Shown here: in pieces, positions 7,802-16,281 of the stretch
How positions within the stretch are numbered: the first letter of the stretch is position 1
How the letters are laid out: each line of letters opens with the position of its first letter
Source: CAMLOF01 sp041913045
GTDB taxonomy: Bacteria > Pseudomonadota > Gammaproteobacteria > Burkholderiales > Burkholderiaceae_C
DNA: 53,042 nt
Reading direction: 5' to 3'
Assembly: GCA_041913045.1 (NCBI GenBank)
Contig: JAYSGB010000029.1
Span: forward strand, 1 to 53,042
The notes under the pieces: model-generated
Told to the model about the DNA's origin: nothing
Database searches by the model: none
The model's input: only the letters and a program-made list of their open reading frames with translations
Position numbers and translations under genes: made by a program

Positions 7802-8965
7802 ATGCCCAACCTGGACCCTCGCACCATTGTCTTCCTGACGGGGGCCATGGGTGCATTGATGGCGGTGGTGCTCTATTCGCTCCACCTGGGGCACCGCGCC
7901 TCCATACGCGGGCTGAAGGACTGGGCGGCGGCGCCTCTGGTCATCTTCCTTTCAACGCTGCTGCTTGGGTTGCGTGGCATTGCCCCCGACTGGGTCACCA
8001 TCGTCGTGGCGAACCTGATGCTGTTTGGCGGAGGCTTGCTCATGCTGGCGGGCAGCCACCGGTTCTTCGACTGTGCACTGCGGCCCTGGGCGCTTCCTGC
8101 GGTGCTGGTGGGAATCAGCGTGCCCTTGGCCTGGTGGGGTCTTGTAGCGCCTAACTACAACGCCCGGCTGATACTCATCAGCGCGGGCATGGCGGCACTG
8201 CACAGCGTTCACTTCCGACTGGTTTGGCAGCACGACAGGCACAGCTTTGGCGCGCGCTTCCTGCTGGTCGTGCTGGGCGCGACCATCCTCATCATGCTGG
8301 TGCGCACCATCACTGCGTTGGCCACGCCGGTGGGCAACGATCTGTTCGCACCTTCGACCCTGCAGAGCTTCTACATCGGTGGATACAGTTTCTCGCTGCT
8401 CATGCTCACCATCAGCTTCGTTCTGCTGGCATCGGAACGCCTGCGGCAACAGTTGCACCACCTCATCAGCCACGACACCCTCACCGGGGCACTGAGCCGC
8501 AAGGCCATTTTTGACCAAGGCCTGATCGAACTGGAGCGCTGCCGCCGCACGCAACGCCCCATCACGGTGATGATGCTGGATCTGGACCACTTCAAACTGA
8601 TCAACGACCGCTACGGCCACATGACCGGGGACCGCGTGTTGCGAGACTTTGCGCTGCGCGTGCGTGACGAACTGCGCAAGATTGACCTGCTCGGCCGCTT
8701 TGGCGGTGAAGAATTTTTGGTGATCCTGCCCGAAACGGGCCAAGCCCAAGCGCTGACGGTAGCCGAGCGTATTCTGGCCAGCAAGTCTGCCGAGGCCGAC
8801 CTGCCCCGCTGCACAGTGAGCATAGGCATTGCAACACGCAATGGTGCCAACCACGAACAGGCTGCACTGCCCATGCTTGAAGAGCTCATCTCCAGGGCGG
8901 ACGCGGCCCTTTACCGCGCAAAGGCCGCAGGCCGCCACCGCGCCGAAACCGACCCACCCGCCTGA
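7802..8965 (+). CDS. Membrane-bound diguanylate cyclase (GGDEF)
   Basis: Predicted to make cyclic di-GMP from two GTP. Residues about 5-212 hold seven hydrophobic helices with no recognised named sensor. The GGDEF domain spans about 220-380. The signature is GGEEF (301-305), an active variant, and an inhibitory RxxD site (R292-D295) lies exactly five residues before it, so product inhibition is expected. The ATG at 7802 is preferred to the TTG at 7760, which lacks a ribosome binding site. Only three bases separate it from the metallo-hydrolase gene, so the two are probably cotranscribed. Confidence 0.88.
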   Translation: MPNLDPRTIVFLTGAMGALMAVVLYSLHLGHRASIRGLKDWAAAPLVIFLSTLLLGLRGIAPDWVTIVVANLMLFGGGLLMLAGSHRFFDCALRPWALPAVLVGISVPLAWWGLVAPNYNARLILISAGMAALHSVHFRLVWQHDRHSFGARFLLVVLGATILIMLVRTITALATPVGNDLFAPSTLQSFYIGGYSFSLLMLTISFVLLASERLRQQLHHLISHDTLTGALSRKAIFDQGLIELERCRRTQRPITVMMLDLDHFKLINDRYGHMTGDRVLRDFALRVRDELRKIDLLGRFGGEEFLVILPETGQAQALTVAERILASKSAEADLPRCTVSIGIATRNGANHEQAALPMLEELISRADAALYRAKAAGRHRAETDPPA

Positions 8966-8968
8966 ACC

Positions 8969-9907
8969 ATGTCTGAGTCCCCCGTGACGCTGCTGCCACC
9001 CGGCATTCGCGTGTTTGAACGCGGCTGGCTTTCTGCCAACAACATACTCTGCTCAGGGCCCGAGGGCCACACCCTGATCGACTCGGGTTACGGAAGCCAT
9101 GCAACGCAAACCTTGGCGCTGTTGGAACATGCGCTGCAAGGCCAGCCGCTGGACCGCCTGATCAACACCCACCTGCACAGCGACCATTGCGGTGGCAACG
9201 CTGCCTTGCAGGCCCACTATCCGCAAATGCAGACATGGATACCCCCCGGGCAGGCCGACGCCGTGACCCGCTGGGACCACAGCGGGCTGAGCTATGCTCC
9301 CACCGGGCAAAGCTGCCCGCGCTTCGCCATCAACGGTGTGTTGCAGCCAGGCGACGAACTGACGCTGGCCGGACTGCCCTGGCAGGTGCATGCTGCACCG
9401 GGGCACGACCCGCACGCCGTGCTGTTGTTTCAGCCGGGACACCGGATACTGGTCTCTGGTGACGCGTTATGGGAAAACGGCTTTGGCGTGGTGTTTCCCG
9501 AACTGGAGGGCGAGCCTGCCTTTGCCGAGGTGGGCGACACGCTGGACCTGATCGAACAACTGGCGCCGATCGTGGTGATTCCAGGCCATGGGCGACCGTT
9601 CGGTGGTGACGCGGCAAGTGTGGCGGCGGCGTTGGAGCGTGCCCGCAGCCGCCTACGGCATTTCACAGACGACCCAGGCAAGCACCTGCGTTATGCGCTG
9701 AAGGTGCTGCTGAAGTTCAAGCTGCTGGAGTGGCAGCGCGCCAGCGTGGAACAAGTGCACACCTGGGCCCGGGCCACGCCTTACCTGCTGCAACAGCACG
9801 AACGCCATGCCCAGGCCGATTTCGACACCTGGCTGCAGGCGCTGATTGACGACCTCTGCCGCTCAGGCGCCGCCCGGCGCGAGGACGGCTGGCTGATCGA
9901 CGCCTGA
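8969..9907 (+). CDS. Metallo-beta-lactamase-fold hydrolase
   Basis: A 312-residue MBL-fold protein with the zinc-binding motif THLHSDH (His68, His70, Asp72, His73). Later metal ligands are seen in APGHDPHAV, VSGDALWENGFG and IPGHGRPFGG, so a two-metal active site is complete. A C-terminal helical extension follows from about residue 215. Such proteins act on thioesters, lactones, beta-lactams or phosphodiesters; the substrate cannot be read here. It lies three bases after the diguanylate cyclase gene and probably shares its transcript. There is no signal peptide, so it should be cytoplasmic. Confidence 0.85.
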   Translation: MSESPVTLLPPGIRVFERGWLSANNILCSGPEGHTLIDSGYGSHATQTLALLEHALQGQPLDRLINTHLHSDHCGGNAALQAHYPQMQTWIPPGQADAVTRWDHSGLSYAPTGQSCPRFAINGVLQPGDELTLAGLPWQVHAAPGHDPHAVLLFQPGHRILVSGDALWENGFGVVFPELEGEPAFAEVGDTLDLIEQLAPIVVIPGHGRPFGGDAASVAAALERARSRLRHFTDDPGKHLRYALKVLLKFKLLEWQRASVEQVHTWARATPYLLQQHERHAQADFDTWLQALIDDLCRSGAARREDGWLIDA

Positions 9908-9915
9908 ACTGGCGA

Positions 9916-10836
9916 TTACAGGCCCAGCATGAGCTGCAGGTTCTGCACCGCGGCGCCACTGGCACCCTTGCCCAGGTTGTCCAGCCGCGCCACCAGCACG
10001 GCGTGGCGGTAGGCTTCGTTGCCAAACACACGCAACTCCAGCTTGTTGGTGTTGGCCAGGGCCACGGCATCCAGCTTGCCGTCGGCGGTGGCGGGCTCCA
10101 CGGTCACCCACTGGCTGCCAGCGTAGTGGGCCGCCAGCGCGTCTTGCAGGTCCTTCAGCCCCACCTGCCCCGGCAAGGCGTCCAGGTGCAGCGGCAGTTG
10201 CACCAGCATGCCTTGCGGGAAGTTGCCAACCGAAGGCACGAACACGGGGCGGCGCGTCAGCCCGGTGCATGCCATGATTTCGGGCAGGTGCTTGTGGCCC
10301 AAGCCCAACGCATACAGCTCGAAAGGCGCAGCGGAACCGGCCTCGTAAGCCTCGATCATCGTGCGGCCGCCCCCCGTGTAACCACTGACGCTGGGCAGGC
10401 ACAGCGGGTGGTCCTTGGGCAGCAGCCCGGCATCCACCAGCGGGCGGATCAAGGCAATGGCGCCAGTGGCATAGCAGCCGGGGTTGGCCACGCGCTCGGC
10501 CTTGCGCACGGCTTCGGTCTGGCCCGCGCACAACTCAGGAAAGCCATACACCCAGCCAGGCGCCACACGGTGGGCGGTGGACGCGTCGATGATGCGCGGC
10601 GCCTTTTCGCCAGCGGCCTTGAGCCCGTCAATCATGGCCACGGATTCGCGCGCGGCGTCGTCGTGCAGGCACAGGATCACCAGGTCAGCCCGTGCCATCA
10701 GCTCGCGTTTGGCGGCGGGGTCCTTGCGGCGCTCCGGGGCAATGCTGAGCAATTCGATTTGCGGCATCAACGCCAGCCGCTCGCGGATTTGCAGGCCGGT
10801 GGTACCGGCTTCGCCGTCAATGAAAACCTGTGGCAT
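9916..10836 (-). CDS. argC: N-acetyl-gamma-glutamyl-phosphate reductase (short type)
   Basis: Third enzyme of arginine synthesis, reducing N-acetylglutamyl phosphate to the semialdehyde with NADPH. It has 306 residues, matching the short ArgC class (about 310) rather than the 340-residue form. A Gly-rich cofactor site is at the N-terminus (FIDGEAGTTGLQIRERL), and the nucleophilic Cys121 lies in ANPGCYATGA. The ATG at 10836 is chosen because GGAG lies six to nine bases upstream; an in-frame start at 10890 has none. It converges with the MBL-fold gene, with eight bases between stops. No other arg genes are nearby. Confidence 0.93.
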   Translation of the reverse strand: MPQVFIDGEAGTTGLQIRERLALMPQIELLSIAPERRKDPAAKRELMARADLVILCLHDDAARESVAMIDGLKAAGEKAPRIIDASTAHRVAPGWVYGFPELCAGQTEAVRKAERVANPGCYATGAIALIRPLVDAGLLPKDHPLCLPSVSGYTGGGRTMIEAYEAGSAAPFELYALGLGHKHLPEIMACTGLTRRPVFVPSVGNFPQGMLVQLPLHLDALPGQVGLKDLQDALAAHYAGSQWVTVEPATADGKLDAVALANTNKLELRVFGNEAYRHAVLVARLDNLGKGASGAAVQNLQLMLGL

Positions 10837-10904
10837 GAGAGATTCTCCGTGGGGTATGTGCATTACCAGCGCGAACGATACGCGCGGCACTGGGCGTCAG
10901 TTTG

Positions 10905-10920
10905 GCACAAGGTTTTGTGC
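10905..10920. promoter_or_regulatory. Inverted repeat between argC and sucC
   Basis: GCACAA (10905-10910) faces TTGTGC (10915-10920) across four bases, a perfect dyad in the 215-base divergent space between argC and sucC. It could be an operator for either gene. Apart from this dyad and a short CTCT/AGAG pair just before sucC (11031-11041) I see no clear promoter there. Confidence 0.35.
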
Positions 10921-11051
10921 ATGGCAGCATGATACATTTCAGGGTTCGTGTGTCCTTTGGCCTGTTGCACCGTAACCGTGGCCGCCATGCCCACGCTACC
11001 TTGCCCTCAGGGCGGACGTGTTGTGTTTGACTCTTTCAGAGAGCGATTTTC

Positions 11052-12215
<1,164 letters not shown>

Positions 12216-12238
12216 GCCCAGGAAAGCGAGAACACGTC

Positions 12239-13132
12239 ATGTCGATCTACATCAACAAAGACACCAAGGTCATCACCCAGGGCATCACCGGCAAGACCGG
12301 CCAGTTCCACACCGAAAAGTGCCAGGAATACGCCAACGGCAAGAACTGCTTCGTTGCTGGCGTGAACCCCAAGAAGGCCGGTGAGTCGATCTTCAATATC
12401 CCCATCTACGCCTCCGTCAAGGAAGCCGCACAGCAGACCGGCGCCACCGTGTCCGTGATCTACGTGCCGCCGGCAGGTGCCGCCGCCGCAATCTGGGAAG
12501 CCGTCGAGGCCGACCTGGACCTGGCGATCTGCATCACCGAAGGCATTCCAATCCGCGACATGCTGGAAGTGCGCAACAAGATGAAGGCCAAGGAAGCCGC
12601 AGGCGGCAAGAAGACCCTGCTGCTGGGCCCCAACTGCCCCGGCCTGATCACGCCCGACGAGATCAAGATCGGCATCATGCCCGGCCACATCCACCGCAAA
12701 GGCCGCATCGGCGTCGTGTCCCGTTCGGGCACGCTGACCTATGAAGCCGTGGCCATGCTGACCGAAGTCGGCCTGGGCCAGTCCAGCGCTGTGGGCATCG
12801 GCGGCGACCCGATCAACGGCCTCAAGCACATCGACGTGATGAAGGCCTTCAACGACGACCCCGACACCGACGCCGTGATCATGATCGGCGAAATCGGCGG
12901 TCCCGATGAAGCCGAAGCCGCCCAGTGGTGCAAGGCCAACATGAAGAAGCCCATCGTCGGCTTCATCGCTGGCGTGACTGCCCCTCCGGGCAAGCGCATG
13001 GGCCACGCTGGCGCGCTGATCAGCGGCGGTGCCGACACGGCCGACGCCAAGCTGGCCATCATGGAAGAGTGCGGTTTCAAGGTGACCCGCAACCCGTCCG
13101 AGATGGGCAAGCTGCTCAAGGGTCTGCTCTGA
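12239..13132 (+). CDS. sucD: Succinyl-CoA synthetase alpha subunit
   Basis: Alpha subunit (297 residues) of succinyl-CoA synthetase, carrying the CoA-binding Rossmann domain (TQGITGKTGQFHTEKC near the start) and the phosphorylated active-site histidine in MGHAGALISGG (about residue 248). The ATG at 12239 follows the GGAAAGCGAG ribosome-binding region. An in-frame upstream opening to 12023 lies inside sucC and has no family similarity. It is the second gene of the sucCD operon, closed by a strong intrinsic terminator 40 bases downstream. Confidence 0.98.
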   Translation: MSIYINKDTKVITQGITGKTGQFHTEKCQEYANGKNCFVAGVNPKKAGESIFNIPIYASVKEAAQQTGATVSVIYVPPAGAAAAIWEAVEADLDLAICITEGIPIRDMLEVRNKMKAKEAAGGKKTLLLGPNCPGLITPDEIKIGIMPGHIHRKGRIGVVSRSGTLTYEAVAMLTEVGLGQSSAVGIGGDPINGLKHIDVMKAFNDDPDTDAVIMIGEIGGPDEAEAAQWCKANMKKPIVGFIAGVTAPPGKRMGHAGALISGGADTADAKLAIMEECGFKVTRNPSEMGKLLKGLL

Positions 13133-13170
13133 TCCCTGGCCGGGCCTTGCCCGGTCTGACTCCCGCTCTG

Positions 13171-13203
13171 AAGGGCCCGCTGCATGCGGGCCCTTTTTCT
13201 TTG
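13171..13203 (+). terminator. Intrinsic terminator of sucCD
   Basis: AAGGGCCCGC (13171-13180) pairs perfectly with GCGGGCCCTT (13186-13195) around a five-base loop, and is followed by a T-rich tract (TTTTCTTT). A textbook rho-independent terminator. Confidence 0.95.
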
Positions 13204-13278
13204 TGACAAGACCAGGTCGGTGACACCCGTGGCGCTACACTCATGCGTCACACAACCCGCTATCACACCGCCCGCCCG

Positions 13279-14058
13279 ATGAAATGCGACTTCTTCAGCC
13301 TCAGCGACGCGGGCCGTGTTCGACCGAACAACGAGGATGCGGTGGCGGTGGTAGTCGAGTCCGGGCTGGCCATATTGGCCGACGGCATGGGCGGCTACAA
13401 CGCTGGCGAAGTGGCCAGCGCCATGGCCACCCGGATCATCAGCCAGTCCCTGGCGCCGCGCCTGCAAGCGGGCATGGTCAACACGCGCGACATCCGTCAG
13501 TGGCTTGTGCAAAGCGTGGAAGCAGCCAACTTGGCCATTTACGAAGCCTCCCTTGCTGACCCCGCCTACCGGGGCATGGGCACCACGCTGGTGGTGGCGG
13601 TGTTCAACGGTGCACGCCTGACCGTGGCGCATGCCGGAGACTCGCGACTCTACCGTTTGCGCCAAGGGCAACTCACCCCGCTCACGCGCGACCACTCCCT
13701 GCTGCAGGAGCAAATCGACGCAGGGCTGGTACCACCTGAACTGGCGCGTACGGCACAGTACAAGAACCTGGTCACACGCGCCGTGGGGGTGGAGTCCTAT
13801 GTGGACCTGGCGTTGGCAGACCACGTGGTGCAGCCAGGGGACACCTACCTGCTGTGCTCCGACGGCTTGAACGACATGCTGACCGACGCCCAGATGGCGG
13901 CCATCCTGCGGCGCGAGCGTGCCATGGCTACCGCGGGGCACGCCCTGGTGGACGCAGCCAACGCCGCCGGGGGACGAGATAATATTTCACTGGTGCTGGT
14001 GCAATGTTCACCAGACCCGGTACGCGAGGTGTCACCGTCCCGCCCGGTGCCGCTGTAG
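13279..14058 (+). CDS. PP2C-family Ser/Thr protein phosphatase
   Basis: A 259-residue PPM/PP2C (Stp-like) phosphatase that removes phosphate from Ser/Thr residues with two metal ions. All signature motifs are present: VRPNNEDAV, ILADGMGGYNAGEVAS, the GTTL strand, HAGDSRLYRL, SDGLNDML and GGRDNISLV. The ATG at 13279 (MKCDFFSLSDAG) fits family N-termini. An in-frame ATG at 13243 is possible, but no ribosome binding site supports either. It is the first gene of a + strand run with the FHA, SH3, M48 and cyclase genes. No Ser/Thr kinase gene is visible in the window, so its partner kinase must be elsewhere. Confidence 0.9.
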   Translation: MKCDFFSLSDAGRVRPNNEDAVAVVVESGLAILADGMGGYNAGEVASAMATRIISQSLAPRLQAGMVNTRDIRQWLVQSVEAANLAIYEASLADPAYRGMGTTLVVAVFNGARLTVAHAGDSRLYRLRQGQLTPLTRDHSLLQEQIDAGLVPPELARTAQYKNLVTRAVGVESYVDLALADHVVQPGDTYLLCSDGLNDMLTDAQMAAILRRERAMATAGHALVDAANAAGGRDNISLVLVQCSPDPVREVSPSRPVPL

Positions 14059-14089
14059 AACCAGAGCCCTAGACCCGGGGGAGACCTGC

Positions 14090-14725
14090 ATGACCAGAAT
14101 CACCATCTCGATGGAAGGGGTGGACCTCAAGGAGTTCGAACTCACGAAGGAGCGGACCACGCTCGGGCGGCGTCCGTACAACGACATCGTGATCGATCAC
14201 CTGGCGGTCAGCGGCGAACATGCCGTCTTCGTCCAGAAGGATGGGCAGGTGTCCATCGAAGACCTGCACAGCACGAACGGCACTTACGTCAACGGCAGGG
14301 CGGTACGCACCGCCGTGGTGGGGGCGGACGACCAGATCGAGATCGGGCGTTACCGCATCAGCGTGCTGCCAGCAGGGTATGTCCCGGCATCGCTCGTGGA
14401 TCCCGAACCACCTGCCCCCTCACCCGCTACTGCGTCTGCGCCCGCGCAGAACCGCGCAGCGCGCATACGGGTGATCAGCGGCCCTGCTTCTGGCAGGGAA
14501 ATGCCGTTGATCAAGGTTGTAACCACACTGGGCAAGCCTGGCGTGGCAGTGGCGGCGATCACGCAACGCGGCACGGGCTACACCCTGACCCTGGTGGATG
14601 GCGACACGCCGCCCACGGTGAACGGACAACCGGTGACCGGGCAGGAGCCCGTCGCCTTGAAACACAACGACGTAATCAGTCTGGCTGGAACCGAGATGCT
14701 GTTCCAGCTTGCGGCCGGCCAGTGA
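14090..14725 (+). CDS. FHA-domain protein with a degenerate second FHA-like domain
   Basis: A 211-residue cytoplasmic protein. Residues about 1-95 form a canonical FHA domain that binds phosphothreonine peptides: Gly26-Arg27 (TLGRRPYND), Ser41 and His44 (SGEH), and HSTNGTYVNG at 60-69. A Pro/Ala linker (105-122) leads to residues 126-208, which look like a second FHA fold. The TTLGKPG at 145-151 mirrors TTLGRRP, VNGQPV mirrors VNGRAV and KHNDVISLAG mirrors the last strands, but the Ser-x-x-His pair is absent. The start at 14090 has GGGGGAG upstream. It probably works with the adjacent PP2C phosphatase as reader and eraser of the same phosphorylation. Confidence 0.9.
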   Translation: MTRITISMEGVDLKEFELTKERTTLGRRPYNDIVIDHLAVSGEHAVFVQKDGQVSIEDLHSTNGTYVNGRAVRTAVVGADDQIEIGRYRISVLPAGYVPASLVDPEPPAPSPATASAPAQNRAARIRVISGPASGREMPLIKVVTTLGKPGVAVAAITQRGTGYTLTLVDGDTPPTVNGQPVTGQEPVALKHNDVISLAGTEMLFQLAAGQ

Positions 14726-14739
14726 TGAGGAAAACGACC

Positions 14740-15297
14740 ATGACTCCAATGCTGCGCATCTTGCTGCTGCCACTGCTGGCTCTGCTGCCAGGCTTGGCAC
14801 TGGCTCAGAAAAGCGACGAATGGCAGGCCAAGTCGGACATTGCTCTGCGCAAGGCTGCAGGAGATCAGCAACCCGTAGTTTCACAGGTGAAGGCGCAAAC
14901 GCCCTTGACCAAGACCGGCCCACGCTCTGGCCCCTGGACCCAGGTTCGCACCCCGAATGGGCAGGTGGGCTGGGTGCACATGTTCGATCTGCAAAAGCCC
15001 TCCGGTCCGTCTGCCAGCGCACAGCCAGCAGGTGCGGGGCTGATGCGCACACTTAGCCAGGCTGGCAAGAGCGCCAGCGGCTCCACCACCGCCACCACGC
15101 TGGCGGGCGTACGCGGCCTGGAGGCGGAAGACATCGCGAAGGCCTCCCCCAATCCGACTGCGGTCGCACAAGCGGAAAAGCTGCAAGCTTCGGCGGATCA
15201 GGCACGGCAGTTTGCAAGTGCCGCCAAGCTAAATGCCCGTGAGGTGGACGAGCTGCCCGCGCCGCCCCTTCCCAGCGTCAGCTCAGCGCAAAAATGA
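14740..15297 (+). CDS. Exported SH3-like domain protein
   Basis: A small protein (185 residues) with a Sec signal peptide (LRILLLPLLALLPGLALAQ) and a bacterial SH3-like region at residues about 25-85 (ALRKAAGDQQPVVSQVKAQT, then WTQVRTPNGQVGWVHMFDLQ), a fold often used for peptidoglycan binding. The C-terminal half is Ala/Ser-rich and probably flexible. The ATG at 14740 has AGGA eight bases upstream; starts at 14722 (GTG) and 14725 (ATG overlapping the FHA stop) are alternatives. Tight spacing to the FHA gene and to the M48 gene places it in the same operon. Its function is unknown; it may sense or bind the cell wall. Confidence 0.78.
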   Translation: MTPMLRILLLPLLALLPGLALAQKSDEWQAKSDIALRKAAGDQQPVVSQVKAQTPLTKTGPRSGPWTQVRTPNGQVGWVHMFDLQKPSGPSASAQPAGAGLMRTLSQAGKSASGSTTATTLAGVRGLEAEDIAKASPNPTAVAQAEKLQASADQARQFASAAKLNAREVDELPAPPLPSVSSAQK

Positions 15298-15312
15298 TGT
15301 GAGACGCCACGC

Positions 15313-16263
15313 ATGAACACACGACTGACCACATCCCGCAGCGCTGGCACGGCCATCACGCTGGGCCTCGGCCTGCTGTTGAGCGCCTGCGTGAGCAACC
15401 CCTCGCAACCTGGTGACAACTCCTTTGCCCAGGCGCTTGGCGCCCTGTCGAGCGCTGCGGCCCAAAGCGGCATTCCCGTGGGCTCGCTGGGCAGCCAGGC
15501 ATCCACGCACCTTCAGACGCTGCAACTGGTCGTGCAGTCTCTGGACACCATGGACGAAACGCGCGAGATCGAACTTGGCAGGCAGCTGTCTTCTGTTCTG
15601 CTGGGCAGCGCCAGGGCCTTGAATGACGAACCCACGCAGCGCTACGTGAACCGCCTGGGCCGCTGGATCAGCCTGCATTCCAGCCGCCCGCATCTGCCCT
15701 GGACCTTCGTGGTGCTGGACAACCCGGGCTTCAACGCCTTTGCGGCGCCCGGGGGCTACGTCTTCGTGACCAGGGGCCTGCTGGAGCGCACCCCAACCGA
15801 GGCGGAGTTGGCCGGGGTGCTTGCCCACGAAATCATCCACGTGACCCAGAAGCACCACCTCAAGGCCATGGTCACACAGGCACGCACTCAGCTGGGCACT
15901 CAAGCTGCAGGGCATTTGCTGAGCAAGAACGGTGGCGATACGGTGAGCGGCATGCTGCTCAACCTGGGCCGCGACCTCTACGCCAAGGGCCTGGACCGCG
16001 CCGACGAGTTCGAGGCCGACCGCATGGGCGTGGCCCTGGCTGCGCGCGCAGGCATGGACCCTTACGGTCTGCTGGCGCTGCTGCAGCAGATGTCGGGCGA
16101 GCAGCCCGACCATCCGGCTTACGTGCTGGCCTTTTCCACCCATCCGCCATCCCTGCAAAGGGTGGAATACCTGCGGCAGGCCATGGGCAACCGGTTGGAC
16201 AAGTTTGCCGCATCTTCCTCGCCCACGCTGGCACAGCGCATCCGTTCGCAGCGCAGCCGCTGA
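15313..16263 (+). CDS. M48-family metalloprotease, lipoprotein
   Basis: A 316-residue zinc protease. The N-terminus has a lipoprotein signal with lipobox LLLSAC (Cys26), so it should sit in the periplasm on a membrane. The M48 domain runs from about residue 85. The zinc motif is HEIIH (172-176) and the third ligand lies in the DEFEADRMG segment (231-239). Relatives such as LoiP and BepA clear or help assemble outer-membrane proteins. There is no TPR domain, unlike BepA. It lies 15 bases after the SH3 gene and 18 before the cyclase gene, so cotranscription is likely. Confidence 0.9.
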   Translation: MNTRLTTSRSAGTAITLGLGLLLSACVSNPSQPGDNSFAQALGALSSAAAQSGIPVGSLGSQASTHLQTLQLVVQSLDTMDETREIELGRQLSSVLLGSARALNDEPTQRYVNRLGRWISLHSSRPHLPWTFVVLDNPGFNAFAAPGGYVFVTRGLLERTPTEAELAGVLAHEIIHVTQKHHLKAMVTQARTQLGTQAAGHLLSKNGGDTVSGMLLNLGRDLYAKGLDRADEFEADRMGVALAARAGMDPYGLLALLQQMSGEQPDHPAYVLAFSTHPPSLQRVEYLRQAMGNRLDKFAASSSPTLAQRIRSQRSR

Positions 16264-16281
16264 AGGCGCAAGAAGGAACAC

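Noticed and set aside
12739..13941. 400-codon minus-strand frame across sucD and the PP2C gene
   Set aside because: It would cross the sucCD terminator and has no recognisable domain.
13279..14725. PP2C and FHA as a type VI secretion control module
   Set aside because: No tss genes are in the window; the neighbours are envelope and second-messenger genes.
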